Notes under the pieces: generated by a model
What the model saw: the letters and a program-made list of their open reading frames with translations, nothing else
What the model was told of the DNA's origin: nothing
Databases searched by the model: none
Position numbers and translations under genes: made by a program
In this document: positions 11,978 through 23,306 of the stretch, piece after piece
How positions within the stretch are numbered: the first letter of the stretch is position 1
Layout of the letters: each line of letters starts with the position of its first letter
Origin: Delphinus delphis
Lineage: Eukaryota > Chordata > Mammalia > Artiodactyla > Delphinidae
Reading direction: 5' to 3'
DNA length: 64,000 bases
NCBI RefSeq assembly: GCF_949987515.2
Contig: NC_082687.1
Location: 21,622,148-21,686,147, forward strand

Positions 11978-12968
11978 GCTGTCTTTGAGTTTTAACAAGA
12001 GAAAAACAAAGCTTTTAAACATCTCAGTTAAACATCGTTGGTTTATTTTACTTACTGTTAAGTCTTGCTTCTCTTTGCTTTGACTCCACAGTGTTTCTAG
12101 ATAATGATGTATGGACTTCGTGGGTATTCATTGAGTTAACAGTCTGTGGGATTCTAAAGTAGCCTAAGGATGATGACTGTGCTTTTTGTATAGCTTTATT
12201 CTCCGAAAATCTCAGGAGAGCAGCAAGTGCTGTCAAGGATTATATAGTGATGAGATTCTAACAGGAACGATTTCTTCTCTATGTGTTTTAGACATTTGTA
12301 CTCATAGCAAAACTAAAAGTTTAAAGATAGGTTCATCTGATTACCAGATTCTCCCTAAATCCTACAGAAAGCAGCCTGTTAAACACATAATTTAATCTAA
12401 AACATGAGGATAGTTAGCACAGCTTTAAAATGGTATATATCAGGTGTTTAAGGACTGGCTTTTATGTGGTATAGCAAGACCTGAAACTTTCAAGTATTTG
12501 TTTATGCCTATTGACAAACCTCTCTCTTTAAACTTGCCAAAGAGAAGAGTGGTTAAAAAAAATAAACAATTGGAAAATAACAGATGCAGTGTTGTCTAGC
12601 ACATACATTAAAAGTGCATGCATTAAAATTCTTTTCTCAACAAGATAAAACTTAAAACTTGGGCTCATTTTATTATAATAGTGGCAAAACGCTTTTCAGT
12701 ATTATAGGAATTTTAAAACTGGTTTCTTATAGGAGACTTCTCAACCCTGGGAGTATCTTAACTTCTTTAAATGTTTTCTATGCTTTATCATCCAGCCAGA
12801 GCTCTGTGAGATAAGGATCGGGTATTAACCATTAAAGTTCATTTTATCAAGGTGTTTACCATTACATGGAAAGCAATTGTTAGTCTTTTAGTTTTAGAAA
12901 ATGTTTACCTTTATATTTTCATCTTTTAACAGATGAGGTCTTGAACTGATTTAAACCTTTGTATGCTT

Positions 12969-12974
12969 AATAAA
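12969..12974 (+). terminator. ELMOD2: Candidate ELMOD2 poly(A) signal, middle
   Basis: AATAAA in TTAATAAAAG, about 1.86 kb after the stop. It is a candidate only. Confidence 0.4.
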
Positions 12975-14490
12975 AGAATGATTCAAGTATGGAAGAAACT
13001 TTTCAAGTAATTAAGTTTTTCCCCTTCTAGGGAGTAAAACAAACTTTCTAATAATGTTTTTAAAATGTTACTAGAAATTTTGTTCAATAATATATTATTT
13101 AAGTCCACCTCTGTTTGTATAATGCATTGTTCTATTTTTGCTTAAAATAATCTGTAACCATTTCAGATAATTCTGTAGCAAATTGGTCTAAAAGCCACCA
13201 ACAGATTCTGAGGTTTGCTAGTTTGAAAGCCAAGCTAAGTGTCATCAGTTGTAAATTAGAATGTAACATGAGCCTTCTGACTTTCATGTGATAATGACAT
13301 ACATGAAAAGAAAAATATGATAATTGTGTCTGCCTTCCTACTTTTCCTTGCTTTCAACATATGTATGTTAGAATTTTAGGTAGTCTGAAAATCCGTATTT
13401 AGAATCTTACCTGTTTCTATAATAATAAAATACCAAAGTAGTGATAGAATTGAAGTAGCAGGAAAATTGTTTGTTTTAGCATCAAAAAAGTGAATCAGTG
13501 CTGAAATGAATTTTTGTATGTGCCAGATTGAAGAGTGAACCAGTGATAAGAATAGTCTAAAAATATAATTAAAATGGTTGCAGTTTAAATATGTTCTGAA
13601 AGACAATCTCTAAAGAATTGAGAGAAATCAGGGGATATCAGCGAACCTAGACCACCCCTTTCTATATATAAATATGGTGATATAGTTAGATATAAAAATC
13701 AGTGTCTTACTGGCACCATTTACAATTTAGAAAACAGAATCTTTTTCTTAAAAATGCCCGTCCTGATTTTTTTCTATTTTAAGAGCAACTTGGATTTGTA
13801 TGTATTTTTCTATGCGAAATACATGTACTCTTCATTTTTATTCCAGTGTTCGTAATTGTTTATGTGCTGTTTCTCCCCTTTGCATTCAGTGAAATAGAAC
13901 TTGGTCAAAGATTTGCCCTAAGGAGAGAAGCATTACATGAGTGTGAAAGTGGAGTGCTCATTGCCAGAGCAAAAGAGATTACATGTTATCTTGGCACAGA
14001 AGAGAAGAAATTGGAGGGCAATAATGTTTATTATCCTTCTTGAATTAATGATTGGGGACCAGCAGCTATTTTCTCAGGATAAATGGTCCACCCAACTTCT
14101 GGGGAGGCTTAGTTTCCATTTCATATTTATGAACCTCTCCACAGAGTAATTTTTTTTTAATGAAGATTAAGGGAATTGGTAAAAATCTGAGAAAAATCGT
14201 GAGTGAGTTGTTTTTTTTTTTTTTTTTCCTGGCTTCAGCTTTCGATAAGAAAAATGTTAAATGTAGTGCAGGTAAGACCCAACTACTGCATTACTGTTAT
14301 AGGGCGAGTCTATGTTTTTGTTAAACAAAGTATTCAAAAAATATTTAAGCAGTAGCTTTCCCTGGGGGAAAGAGTGCTGGTTGGCAACTTAAAGAAATAG
14401 ATTTTTGTCTACTTTGGATAAAGCAATTAACTTCTTATGTAAAAGCAATAGTTGAAATGCGATGTCATTTTGTTTGGAATGTTGTGAGCA

Positions 14491-14496
14491 AATAAA
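14491..14496 (+). terminator. ELMOD2: Candidate ELMOD2 poly(A) signal, distal
   Basis: AATAAA in GCAAATAAAAAC, followed within 30 nt by the T/G-rich sequence TGTTGAAATTGTTATAAG. It is about 3.4 kb after the stop and is chosen as the likely outer limit of the gene. Confidence 0.45.
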
Positions 14497-14984
14497 AACA
14501 TGTTGAAATTGTTATAAGCCTTTCTGTTAATACTTCTCGCTTCCCATCTTCCTCATCCCTTATTTAAGTCATTTATGTTCATGAAATAATACTTTTCTTA
14601 TTTAATCCTTTAATCATGTTCCTATAGAGTAAATCAGAATATACAGAAATTTTTTTTTATTTTTGTGACTTTAACTCATCCACTAATTACCTATTTAAGA
14701 TGTTATTGGATAAGAACAATTGATTATGAGACCAGAAAAGAAGCTACCATCCCCACCTCACCCCCGTTCTTAGAAAGGATAGGAATAATTCATACTTTAC
14801 TGCAATATGTTTTTCTTAGCTTCACAGTGTATCATAGATCTATTTTTATATTAATACATAGCTTCCATATTTTTTTTACAGCTGCAAATCATTCCTCTGT
14901 GTGTGTGTGTGCATGCTCATTAAAGATAGTAATTATAGCTTTAAATGTATATATTAGAAAAGAAGTGCTTAAAAATTAAAGACA

Positions 14985-15740
14985 AAACAATCATCTCAAG
15001 GAGTTTGATGAAGAAGTACAAAACAAACCTAAAGAAAATAGAGAAGGAAATATTAAAGACAAGAGCTTAGATGCATAGAAAAGAAAACATGCATACAATA
15101 GGATCAACAAAAATAAAATGTTTGAAAAGAACAATATTGATAAACCTTGGTGAGGCAAATAAACAATAAAAAAGAAAGCAAATAATAAATACTGTCAAGA
15201 ATGAAATATGAAACATCACTACAGATCCTACAGATATTGAAAAGAAAATATATTGAGTAACCTTGTCAAAATTATGAAAATTAGATGAAATATAACAATT
15301 TCTAGAAAAGTACAACTTACCATAACAAAACTATCCAAGAACAAATAGGGAAGCAAAAAGTCCTAGAGCTATTAAATGGGTTCAGCAGCTAAAAACCTTT
15401 CCACTAAAAAACCTGCAGTTTTATATGGCTTTCACCAGTGAGTTAACACATTTAAAAATAAAATAATGTTAGTTTTCACAAACTCATCCAGATAATTTAG
15501 AGTGTACACTCTGCAATTCATCAGACTATCATGTGAAGATCTTAATAGATGTAGAAAAAGCATTTGATAAAAATTCAACATCCATTCATGTTAAAAACTT
15601 TTACCAAATGAGAAATAGAAAGGGTTTACCTTAATTTTGTAAAATGCATCTTTATCAAATAAACTATAGCAAATATACTTAATTGTAAAACATTGGGATC
15701 AGAATTAAGAAGGGATGTCCTCTGTCACCACTTGTATCTG
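14985..15740 (+). mobile_element. LINE-1 ORF2 remnant (old)
   Basis: Stretches such as GATGTAGAAAAAGCATTTGA, then AAATTCAACATCCATTCATG, then AGGGATGTCCTCTGTCACCA follow the order of the L1 reverse-transcriptase coding region. The last segment corresponds to the 'GCPLSPL' region. The frame is broken many times. This is a dead, diverged copy in + orientation. Confidence 0.75.
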
Positions 15741-15789
15741 TCATTTTATTGCCACAATAACAATGTACAACAACCAACCACAAAAAAAA

Positions 15790-16230
15790 TCTCAGTGGCA
15801 TACAAAAACAATTTCCTCCTCACACAGGGGTAGGCTAGCCAGGCAGTTTTGCTAATCTCAGCTGGATTCAGCTGGCCTTAAATTGGGGCCATGGTTTCAG
15901 TTCCGGTCAGCTCCATGTGACTAATTCATCTGAGGTCAGTGGGCTACCTGAGGCATGCTCTTTTCATGGTGTGGCAGAAGCACAAGAATAAACCCAATTG
16001 CTCAAACACATTCAAGCCTTTGCTCACATCATGTATACTAGCATTCCCTTAGTTGTGGCAGGTCACATGGTCAAGTCCAACATCAATAGAGCGAGGAAAT
16101 GTACTCTATTAAGAAGGGATAAGGACCAATCATTCAAGTTGTTACAGCAAATAAATTCAAAACTGCTAGAGGTCCCACCTACTGCAGGAAAACAAGTGGA
16201 TGGAAAGAAAAGTTATTGCTTATAAATGAT
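15790..16230. mobile_element. Old interspersed repeat, family not named
   Basis: The segment with GGTGTGGCAGAAGCACAAGA, then TTCAAGCCTTTGCTCACATC, then AGTCACATG-like words resembles a medium-copy mammalian repeat that I have seen in other genomes but cannot name with confidence. A 75-codon open frame lies inside it and is not taken as a gene. Confidence 0.4.
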
Positions 16231-17727
16231 ATGAATGTGTACATAGAACATCTAAAAGAATTGGTGGTTGGGTATTCAGGGCAGGGATGAGGAATTTGGT
16301 GTCAATAGTGATCACATGTTGAGGGTGAGGGATTCTGGCTAAACCAATTTAGCAGGATTCTGGCTAAAACTGGGCTCTTGAGGACATGCCCAAGGACAGG
16401 ACCTAGTAGAGAAAACTCAGAGGAGCCTGACTAAAGTTTGGTAGCGACTTGTCACTACTGCCCATTGGCTGACCAGGATCCCAGCAAGTGAAGTTCTATG
16501 TTTTCTACCTTCTTGAAAAAAACATGCTACTCTAAGTTCGTGCTTTGTCTTAGTTTGGGTTCTCCCAGAGTCAGGCCTTGAGACAAAGATTTGTAATTCA
16601 TTCAGGAAGTGATCCCAGGAAATACGGGTAAGAGAGTGGGGAACAGAGAGAGGGACTTGAAGTCATCCCATAAATGGTTTTAGAGGTAAGCAAAATAGCT
16701 CTGTGTGTAACTGGATTTTGATCGCTCAGAGGTATTCCACCTGACGTTGAGGGGCCTGAGATATTCACCGCCAACTCCCATCAGTTATTGGTCCAGGGCT
16801 GCTCTCGGGGTGGGGGGGGTGTTATTTTCCTTGTTCTTCTAGTGTGCCATGCACAGGTGGGCAGATATGTCTCTGGTGGCCAGAAGAAGACCCTAAAACG
16901 TACAGGTGCTGACAGGACAATAGGAAGTCAGGCCAGCATCACTAAAGTGGTCAGAGCCGAGTGAGCCGGGCTGGATATTAGGACATCTGCTACAAGACAC
17001 TTTACAGTTAACAACTGGGGGGAAATAAGCAGGAGGGAAACCTCAGAAGTCAACGGGGGAGAAACACAGCAGTAAATGTAACGTGGAGCTGATTATGATG
17101 CCTGACAGCAGAAGGCACTGACAAGACGGTCTCAGAGACTGAGCTGGAAAGAATCAACTCAAAGGCTCAGGGCTCCTCCATAGGTAGCCTTTCGAAGCAA
17201 ACGGACTAGAACCTGCTGTTATATAGTATATTGACACTGTGACAGAAACACTATGAGGTGCTGGAACAAATAAGGACAGTATTATGACAGAGTGTCAACA
17301 GGAACATATACTCTCAGGGTGATGCGCTGTTCAGTTATAATCCCGTTCTCAGTGCTAATGGAAAATTCTGGCCCCTCTCATTTATCTAGGGCTACACATT
17401 TAAATACATGTTCATTCCCCTCGCAAACCCATCTTTAATTCTGGAGGTGAGAGAGAGTATCAGACTCTATAGAGTTATTTCTTGAGGCATCTTTAAGTGA
17501 TAGAATAATGGAATAATGTATAACCATCTAAGAGTCGAATCAAATGAATGACTACTCAAATACATACCAAATGGTGTTACCGTGTACTAATCAGGGTTAA
17601 ACAGAGGTATTTTCACCCTTTTATCACTTATGTAGGATAAGTTAAATGATTAGATGACTGACAATGATTCTCTTCCTTATTTTACATTCATATGCACATC
17701 ACTATGTAGTGTATTTCTGTATTTCTT

Positions 17728-17863
17728 TTCTTTTCTTTTTTTTTTTTTTTGGCTATGCTGCAGGCTTTCGGGATCTTAGTTCCCTGACCAGGGATTGAAC
17801 CCGGGCCCCCAGCAGTGAGAGCGCCGAATCCTAACCACTGGACCGCCCGGGGAATTCCCCATA
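17728..17863 (-). mobile_element. CHR-type SINE (short, CHR-1-like)
   Basis: A T-run followed by GGCTATGCTGCAGGC, then AGTTCCCTGACCAGGGATTG, then the SINE head read backwards at the right end. An 11-bp target-site duplication, CTGTATTTCTT, lies at 17717-17727 and 17864-17874. Confidence 0.88.
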
Positions 17864-18027
17864 CTGTATTTCTTACCTCAAAATATTTGCCTACAAAAAT
17901 TTGTTACCTAAGTCAAAATGGTTGCCTAACATAATTTCCCCTGCTACGTTGTCAAAAGAATAATGTTATCACCTTAGACAGGAACTCAAGCACTGAGATA
18001 AAAGCCACATCTGAGTATCGGATGTAT

Positions 18028-18033
18028 TTTATT
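18028..18033 (-). terminator. TBC1D9: Candidate TBC1D9 distal poly(A) signal
   Basis: TTTATT on the + strand, that is AATAAA in sense, in the context ACAAATAAAATAC. It lies about 1.36 kb after the stop codon. Confidence 0.55.
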
Positions 18034-19009
18034 TGTTCACATTTATCCTACTTGAGGTTAACACTACTTCATTGGACAGTTTAAAAAAATCATTCTGTAA
18101 ACAAAATAAAAAACAGCAGCAACAGCTAAAATAAAGACCAATGGCTACTAAAATAAAGGAATGCATTGGAAGGAGTATTCTGCATAAGCAAAGAAAACGT
18201 GACCATGATTATGAATTCAACAATAAGAGAAAAAAAACTCCAACATCTGTAAAAGACAAAACTATAATAGGAATAAAAAAGAAGCAACAATACAAAGTGC
18301 AGGTGCGATAGTTTTCATTTCCAAGTCCATTCAGGAAATAGAGCATACTATTCTTTTATATAAAGTGACAAGTTCCGCTTTAAACATTCAGTTACGTTAT
18401 CTTGCAGGTTTTTTCAATTTACATTATCTCTACTTTACATGGATTTAACTGGAAAGATGGTCATATGTGATACATGGTATAATTTCTTGAACCTACGGAG
18501 AGTACGGAAATGGTAAAGTTCATTGTTTTACTTTTTGCTTCATTTGCAATGAGTAACAAGAAGCTGAAAATCTAGTATGAGAAGCATCAGTATTTTTACT
18601 CCCCCCCCAAAAAAAAAATCCTGAGCCCTCAAATCATTTCTGTTGCCACTTTCAGATTCTCTGTAACAAAAGACTGTTCATTTCCCCTGAATTCTGGCCA
18701 GCTGACTTAAATCATCAGTTCTGTAAATGCAAAATTGGCCTGGTATTTGTCCAAATTGATCAGATAGAGGTGTTATTCCGGCATCACATAAAAATCACTC
18801 ACACTTTCATAATTGCTTAGAACCTCAAAAGGGAACATCTGTGAAACATGATTTTTGACTAGAGGACTTTTATGAAATATATTTCAAATCTTAAAAAATA
18901 GTTTTAATGCTCCCTAAAAGTGGTATAGGATTTACCCCAGCTGACAGTGCCTATTCCATTTAAGAACATTCTGTGTTTGTGGCATTCTACTTTCCTTAAC
19001 AGCTCTAAT

Positions 19010-19015
19010 TTTATT
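19010..19015 (-). terminator. TBC1D9: Candidate TBC1D9 proximal poly(A) signal
   Basis: AATAAA in sense (TTTAAATAAAATTAG), about 370 nt after the stop. Use of this site would give a short 3' UTR. Confidence 0.4.
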
Positions 19016-19387
19016 TAAAAAGCCCCAATACACGTCTGCCGCCTTATTTAGTGTTAAACAGCACTATGTATACAGCTCAACAGCAAGATTAAGAAGTTAT
19101 AAATACACACATATCACGGACAGAGTCATCTTTCTTTCGGAATTCATTGAATAAAACCGTATTCTGGTAAATCCCCCTCCCCCGACAAGAGAGTGAACTG
19201 TGCCTACATCGAGGTGTTTAAGTATTCCTCCAACAGCTTTCATTGTATTATATTATGAAAACACTAGGCTTTAAGCCGGGTACTAATAAATATTTAATTT
19301 AAAAGGAAGAAAGAAACCCCAACACAGAACATAAAAAAGACCCTCCCCCCGCCCCCGGCCTGCGTGTCCCTACAGAAGGCGCGGGAT

Positions 19388-20113
19388 TCACCCGGACATG
19401 GCCGAGATCTCGTAGTCACTGGCCGAGGTGAGGGGCTTGCCCATCATCCGGATGTTTTTTGCACTGGTGATTCGGGCCATCATGCACACGGGCTTGTCAA
19501 AGTACTTCACTAGGGCAGGTTCTGTCAGGAGAGAGGCCAGGAACTGCTCGAAGGTGATGGCCCAGTCCCGGTCCAGGCTGGTGCTCCGGGGCAGCGCCGC
19601 TGTGCCCTGGCCGCTGCGCACCAGCACCGTGTCCTCACCGATGTCCTCGCAGTGCAGCTTGTCCTCCTCGTGGGAGCCGGCACTCAGCACCGAGTACGAG
19701 GACATGGAGCTGTCGTCCTTGGTGTCGTCGTCGGAGATGAGCATGGAGGAGCAGGCCCCGTGGTCCCGGGGCGAGGAGTCCTCTAGCTTGATGTCCTCCA
19801 TCTGTCCCCCCAGGGAGTGTTCCTCGCCGTCCCCCGCCAAGCTGGCCGGGAGGGGCTCCACGGGGTCCGGCGCGTAAGGCTGGCCCGGCCCTTTGTTGGG
19901 GAAGAGCATGCCGCCGGGGAGGCCCTGGTTGCCGGGTGGCCCGCCACCTCCGCTCCCGCCCTCCTTGGTGGGCTGGGTAGTGAAGAGCTTGCCCACTTCC
20001 CCGATCTCCAGCAGGAGGCTGGTCACCGCCGCCGTGGCGTGGTACAGCTCCTGCTCGTTGGGGTCCTCGCTGAACATGTTATACATCGTCTTACACAGCT
20101 CGATAAACTGCCC
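19388..20113 (-). CDS. TBC1D9: TBC1D9 last coding exon: C-terminal region and stop
   Basis: The exon starts after the acceptor CATCACTTTGCAG and reads GQFIELCKTMYNMFSEDPNE, a Gly/Pro-rich stretch, then MEDIKLEDSSPRDHGACSSM and further acidic and Ser-rich sequence, ending SASDYEISAMSG and TGA at 19388-19390. That is 241 residues. It is much richer in G+C and CpG than the introns around it. The Gly/Pro-rich segment (GGSGGGGPPGNQGLPGG and following) differs from the human version I recall, while the flanking parts are nearly identical. An open frame continues upstream to 20488 through the intron and into a SINE; that extension is not coding. Confidence 0.96.
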   Translation of the reverse strand, partial: GQFIELCKTMYNMFSEDPNEQELYHATAAVTSLLLEIGEVGKLFTTQPTKEGGSGGGGPPGNQGLPGGMLFPNKGPGQPYAPDPVEPLPASLAGDGEEHSLGGQMEDIKLEDSSPRDHGACSSMLISDDDTKDDSSMSSYSVLSAGSHEEDKLHCEDIGEDTVLVRSGQGTAALPRSTSLDRDWAITFEQFLASLLTEPALVKYFDKPVCMMARITSAKNIRMMGKPLTSASDYEISAMSG

Positions 20114-21205
20114 CTGCAAAGTGATGGAGGGAAAACACAAGCATGTGGCCACCTCATGAGGAGCACGGAGGCAGGACCCAAGTGGACTGCAAAGCCATTT
20201 AATATCAGGACTCCTACAAGATCCCGGAAGAGTCCTACCGTAGTGTGGATGGATATGTAGTTTAAAGTCTCTTTCAATGCTTCCTTTTTTTAAACTGGGA
20301 AAACTTCTAACATCCATGAAAGCAGAAAGAATGAAATAATACGCCTTTATAATAGTACCTATCATTCTAGAGTCAAGAAGGACCACGGGGACCTCCCTGG
20401 TGGTCCAGTGAGTAAGACTCTGCGCTCCCAATGCAGGGGGCCTGGGTTCCATCCCTGGTCGGGGAAGTAGGTCCCATATGCATGGCAACTAAGAGCCTGC
20501 GTGCCGCAATGAAGATCCCACGTGTCGCAACTAAGACCCGGCGCAGCCAAAATAAATAAGTAAATATTAAAAAAAAAAAAAAAGAAGAAGGACCATGTCA
20601 TACAAATGTTTCACTAACTGTTTTATCCTTTCTTGCAGTATCTTAAGTAAATCGCAGATCTCACCTCATCTCATATCTACACACTACAGCAGGCAGCCCA
20701 ATGTTTCCAAGGTCAGGTCAGCTCCAATCCCCTCTCCCATGACACATCTGCTGGTGTCCACGGACGGAAGTCATGCCTCCCACCCCCACCAGGATGATTT
20801 ATCTGTTCTTCTGTTAGAAAACAGAATTTGCAACCTGTATTTTAATTATTTATATTGTTTTATCGCCCTCATTACATTTCAGCTGTTTAAGGAAAAAAAT
20901 ATGTCAGACACCTTTATAGCTGAGCACAGTGGTTTGAAAACAGCATGAGCTTGTCTTCCGAGTATCTGAGGGTATTTTTAAAGATTGGGATGAGAATGCA
21001 TGTATTCTCAAATTTGAATATTTCGTGGTTCACATATTCTCTGAGGAGGTCATTTTCTCACAACAGAGCATACTTTTAATGCACAAAATAGATCCGAACA
21101 GGTACTACTTAAGCGCCTTGAGGAGTACTTATTCCACATTTATCTATGGCTAGAAAACAGAGCTTCAAGGTTTGAAATGCATGAACTACACTGTTCGGTA
21201 CTCAC
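20114..21205 (-). other. TBC1D9: TBC1D9 intron before the last exon
   Basis: A 1.1-kb intron from GTGAGT (at 21205) to TTTGCAG (at 20114). It contains a CHR SINE at 20386-20584. The remainder is unremarkable. Confidence 0.9.
20386..20584 (+). mobile_element. CHR-type SINE (CHR-1-like)
   Basis: It begins ACCTCCCTGGTGGTCCAGTG, has the B-box-like GGGTTCCATCCC and ends AGCCAAAATAAATAAG plus an A-tail. The target-site duplication AAGAAGGACCA lies at 20375-20385 and 20585-20595. Confidence 0.92.
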
Positions 21206-21309
21206 CTGATTCAATTTGGGTAAATCCTTTGCATTCTTTGATCTGGATTTATTTTCTGGAGTCCAGAGTCTCAGATAATTACGATTTTCTTGAGAATTTG
21301 CCCTCTTCC
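21206..21309 (-). CDS. TBC1D9: TBC1D9 coding exon W17
   Basis: A 104-nt exon between the acceptor GGGTTTTAG and donor GTGAGT. Two bases complete Gly, then KRANSQENRNYLRLWTPENK and SRSKNAKDLPKLNQ. This basic, polar linker precedes the acidic C-terminal exon. The intron separating it from W16 is only 94 bp (21310-21403). Confidence 0.95.
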
Positions 21310-21403
21310 CTAAAACCCAAATGCCGAGAAATAAGTGTTCAAAGGTCAAGAAGCAACTGTTGAACCAGCAGTAAGGGAAACACAGAGAAGAGAAAGTCTG
21401 TAC

Positions 21404-21478
21404 CTCTGTCGGGCTTTAGACTCACTGTAACAAAGCCATCGTCTGCACTGTGTTTGCTTCTGCTGTCCAATCCAACCA
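21404..21478 (-). CDS. TBC1D9: TBC1D9 coding exon W16
   Basis: A 75-nt exon encoding VGLDSRSKHSADDGFVTVSL and KPDR after a split Val and before a split Gly. The acceptor is TTTCCTGGTAG. The donor is GTACAG, weaker than the consensus GTRAGT. Phases agree with W15 and W17. Confidence 0.94.
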
Positions 21479-21769
21479 CTACCAGGAAAGATTCAGAAGA
21501 AAAAAAGGAGAATGTTACATGGTAAACCCATAGGTTGAGCAGGTGTAGTAGAAAACAGAAAAACCTCTAGGTAGAGTTGCCTAACACAGCAAAACAAAAC
21601 AAAACCCCAGCACATAAATAATTAGGTAAACAACAAGTAATTTTTTAAAGTTTGAGTTCCCACATATCCCACATACTCACGCTAAGCAAATTATTTTTTG
21701 TCCACCTCAAATTCAAATTTTACTGGGCGTCTCATATTTGATCTGACAACTGAGTGTTGCCTGCCAGGT

Positions 21770-22195
21770 CAGTAAACAAAGGATGTTGCAGCCATCAAGC
21801 CAGCAGCACTGCAGCTGCCCCCAACTGTGCCATCTCCACCCTGCGGGGATTCAGGATGGAGAAAAATAGGATACTGGCCCTAGATAGCTAAGGTGCGTAT
21901 CAAAGGAATGATTTCAGTAAGCCCAGACTCTTGCATCTTCCCATACACAGAGAAGCACTAAATTCATTAACTTGAGATATCTGGTTTCTTTAATTAACAC
22001 TAATCTTTTGATATTCCCACTACCTGTTTTTTTTTATGTGAAAAAAATCTTATATATCCTGGTTCTCCCTTATTTCTTCAGAGCAGTTCCTCTGAGCTAT
22101 GCGAGAGGCTGCCTCCTGGCTTAAGTCCTCGGTATGTTTGCTGAATAAAACGTAATTCTCAACTTTTAGGTAGTGCTTTTTTTTTTTTTTTTACA
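21770..22195 (+). mobile_element. Solo-LTR-like retroviral remnant
   Basis: The right part reads TGGTTCTCCCTTATTTCTTC, then AGAGGCTGCCTCCTGGCTTA, then GAATAAAACGTAATTCTCAA, that is a poly(A) signal near the right end, as in the R region of gammaretrovirus-like (ERV1) LTRs. The left part starts near TGTTGCAGCCATC. No internal retroviral genes are seen. The exact ends and target-site duplication are not clear. It is antisense to TBC1D9. Confidence 0.6.
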
Positions 22196-22794
22196 ATCGA
22201 AAAACTCTATCTCTAGGTGAAAGATTCCCCAAGAATCCTTTTTCACAAGCAGGGCTCGGTGTATAAATAGGAATTAAAGGAATGATGTCATGTGGTGTTC
22301 AGTACTTAAAAAACGGTGGTGCTGGCCCCAGTGAATGTTGATTTCCCCCCTTTGTTACATTATCATCTTAACTTTGTATACATGAGATTGACCTGTCAGG
22401 CTCTGCAAAAGATCAAGAACTCACTTTTTAAAAAGAAACTGACATCTATGTTGATAAAAGAAAAACAAATGTCATGTGCTACTAAATTCCTTCAGATTCA
22501 TAATCTGGCATTTTTTGACTTTCAAGAAAACAACTTATAATTGTTTTCTTCTTTCTTCTTAAAACAGGACATCCCAGGGCTTCAAAAGGGAGAGGTGTAC
22601 TATCCCCCCAGTTTCCCATTCAGTTTGTCAGCTGTAAGAATGCATCCCAAGCACTTCCTCAGCCATACAAAAGGAGGCTGGTTTGCCGCATACGTAACCT
22701 TTACCTATTTAGTGCCAAATTAAAACCTCAGCAGCTTTTAAGACAGACTGAGGACAATGAACTATATATGCCGTGGAGAAAGTTCTCTCCTCCT

Positions 22795-23130
22795 AATGTT
22801 GAACTAGCTTTAGGGAACAAGTAGATAGTCCAAAATGTTATGGTAAGCCCCATGCAATGGATATTATACAGCCAATTAAAAACCATGCTTTCAGAGAGTG
22901 TAAATGACATCGCAATAGGCTCACTGGATTTTCAGTGAAAAAAGGATACAAAACTGTACAGGCAGAAGAGGTGGAGATGGCATGTGCCAGAACACGCTTG
23001 TTCTATGTTTAAATTGTTCATAAAACAATCCTTCAGCCAAAACAAACAAACGAACAAAACTGTATTGGCAGTTTGATCCCAGTTTTATATATACATTATG
23101 GATATTATTATAATTATATGGATAAAAAAG
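22795..23130 (+). mobile_element. Old LINE-1 3' end
   Basis: The order ATGCAATGGATATTATACAG, then GCCAATTAAAAACCATGC, then a region with GATCCCAGTTTTATATATAC corresponds to the 3' end of old mammalian L1 (AATGGAATATTATGCAGCC...GATCCCATTTTTGT). It is diverged and truncated. Confidence 0.65.
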
Positions 23131-23272
23131 GAATACTTCAAGATATTAATTATTATTGATAGTTATCTTTATATCATGCAGTTTTAAGATATCATTAGCT
23201 TATTTTATATATTTTGACCCATATTTAAAAATTTTTGATACAAAGCAATAGTACTTATGAAGTTAGAAAAAA

Positions 23273-23280
<8 letters not shown>

Positions 23281-23306
<26 letters not shown>

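Larger units (their letters stand above)
1..14520 (+). other. ELMOD2: ELMOD2 gene, 3' part (last four coding exons and 3' UTR)
   Basis: Four exons on the + strand join in frame to encode about 160 residues, equal to roughly residues 134-293 of the usual 293-residue ELMOD2. From established knowledge, ELMOD2 is an ELMO-domain GTPase-activating protein for ARL2 and related ARF-family GTPases, linked to lipid droplets, mitochondria and ER. The window shows the core ELMO motif in the first exon present and an intact C-terminus. The 5' exons were looked for in 1-2308 and not found, so they lie left of the window. The right boundary is a guess, set by the AATAAA at 14491-14496; earlier poly(A) signals are possible. 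The gene is convergent with TBC1D9. Confidence 0.93.
11109..14520 (+). other. ELMOD2: ELMOD2 3' UTR and downstream sequence
   Basis: AT-rich, repeat-poor sequence downstream of the stop. Candidate poly(A) signals (AATAAA) lie at 11972-11977, 12969-12974 and 14491-14496, the last followed by T/G-rich sequence. Several may be used to give alternative 3' UTR lengths. Small frames at 12186-12395, 13846-14043 and 13937-14149 are unrecognised and judged to be chance. The exact 3' end cannot be set without transcript data. Confidence 0.6.
14521..18009. other. Intergenic region between the 3' ends of ELMOD2 and TBC1D9
   Basis: About 3.5 kb of mostly old repeat sequence: a LINE-1 ORF2 remnant (about 14985-15740), an unnamed old repeat (15790-16230), a segment with a GGGTTCTCCCAGAGTCAGGC start (about 16550) that resembles an old repeat I cannot name, and one CHR SINE (17728-17863). 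I see no gene. Confidence 0.65.
18010..19387 (-). other. TBC1D9: TBC1D9 3' UTR
   Basis: About 1.4 kb downstream of the TGA, AT-rich and free of recognisable SINEs, as is usual for a conserved UTR. Two AATAAA signals are seen on the - strand, at 19010-19015 and 18028-18033. The distal one gives a length close to the UTR I recall for the human gene. The end is inferred, not proven. Confidence 0.6.

Noticed and set aside
14665..14979. 104-codon frame in intergenic DNA
   Set aside because: Low-complexity and hydrophobic, with no recognised domain, in a region of old repeats.
20114..20488. N-terminal extension of the 366-codon frame that ends at 19388
   Set aside because: The segment lies in an intron and partly in a CHR SINE. 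The true exon starts after the acceptor at 20114 and joins W17 in phase.
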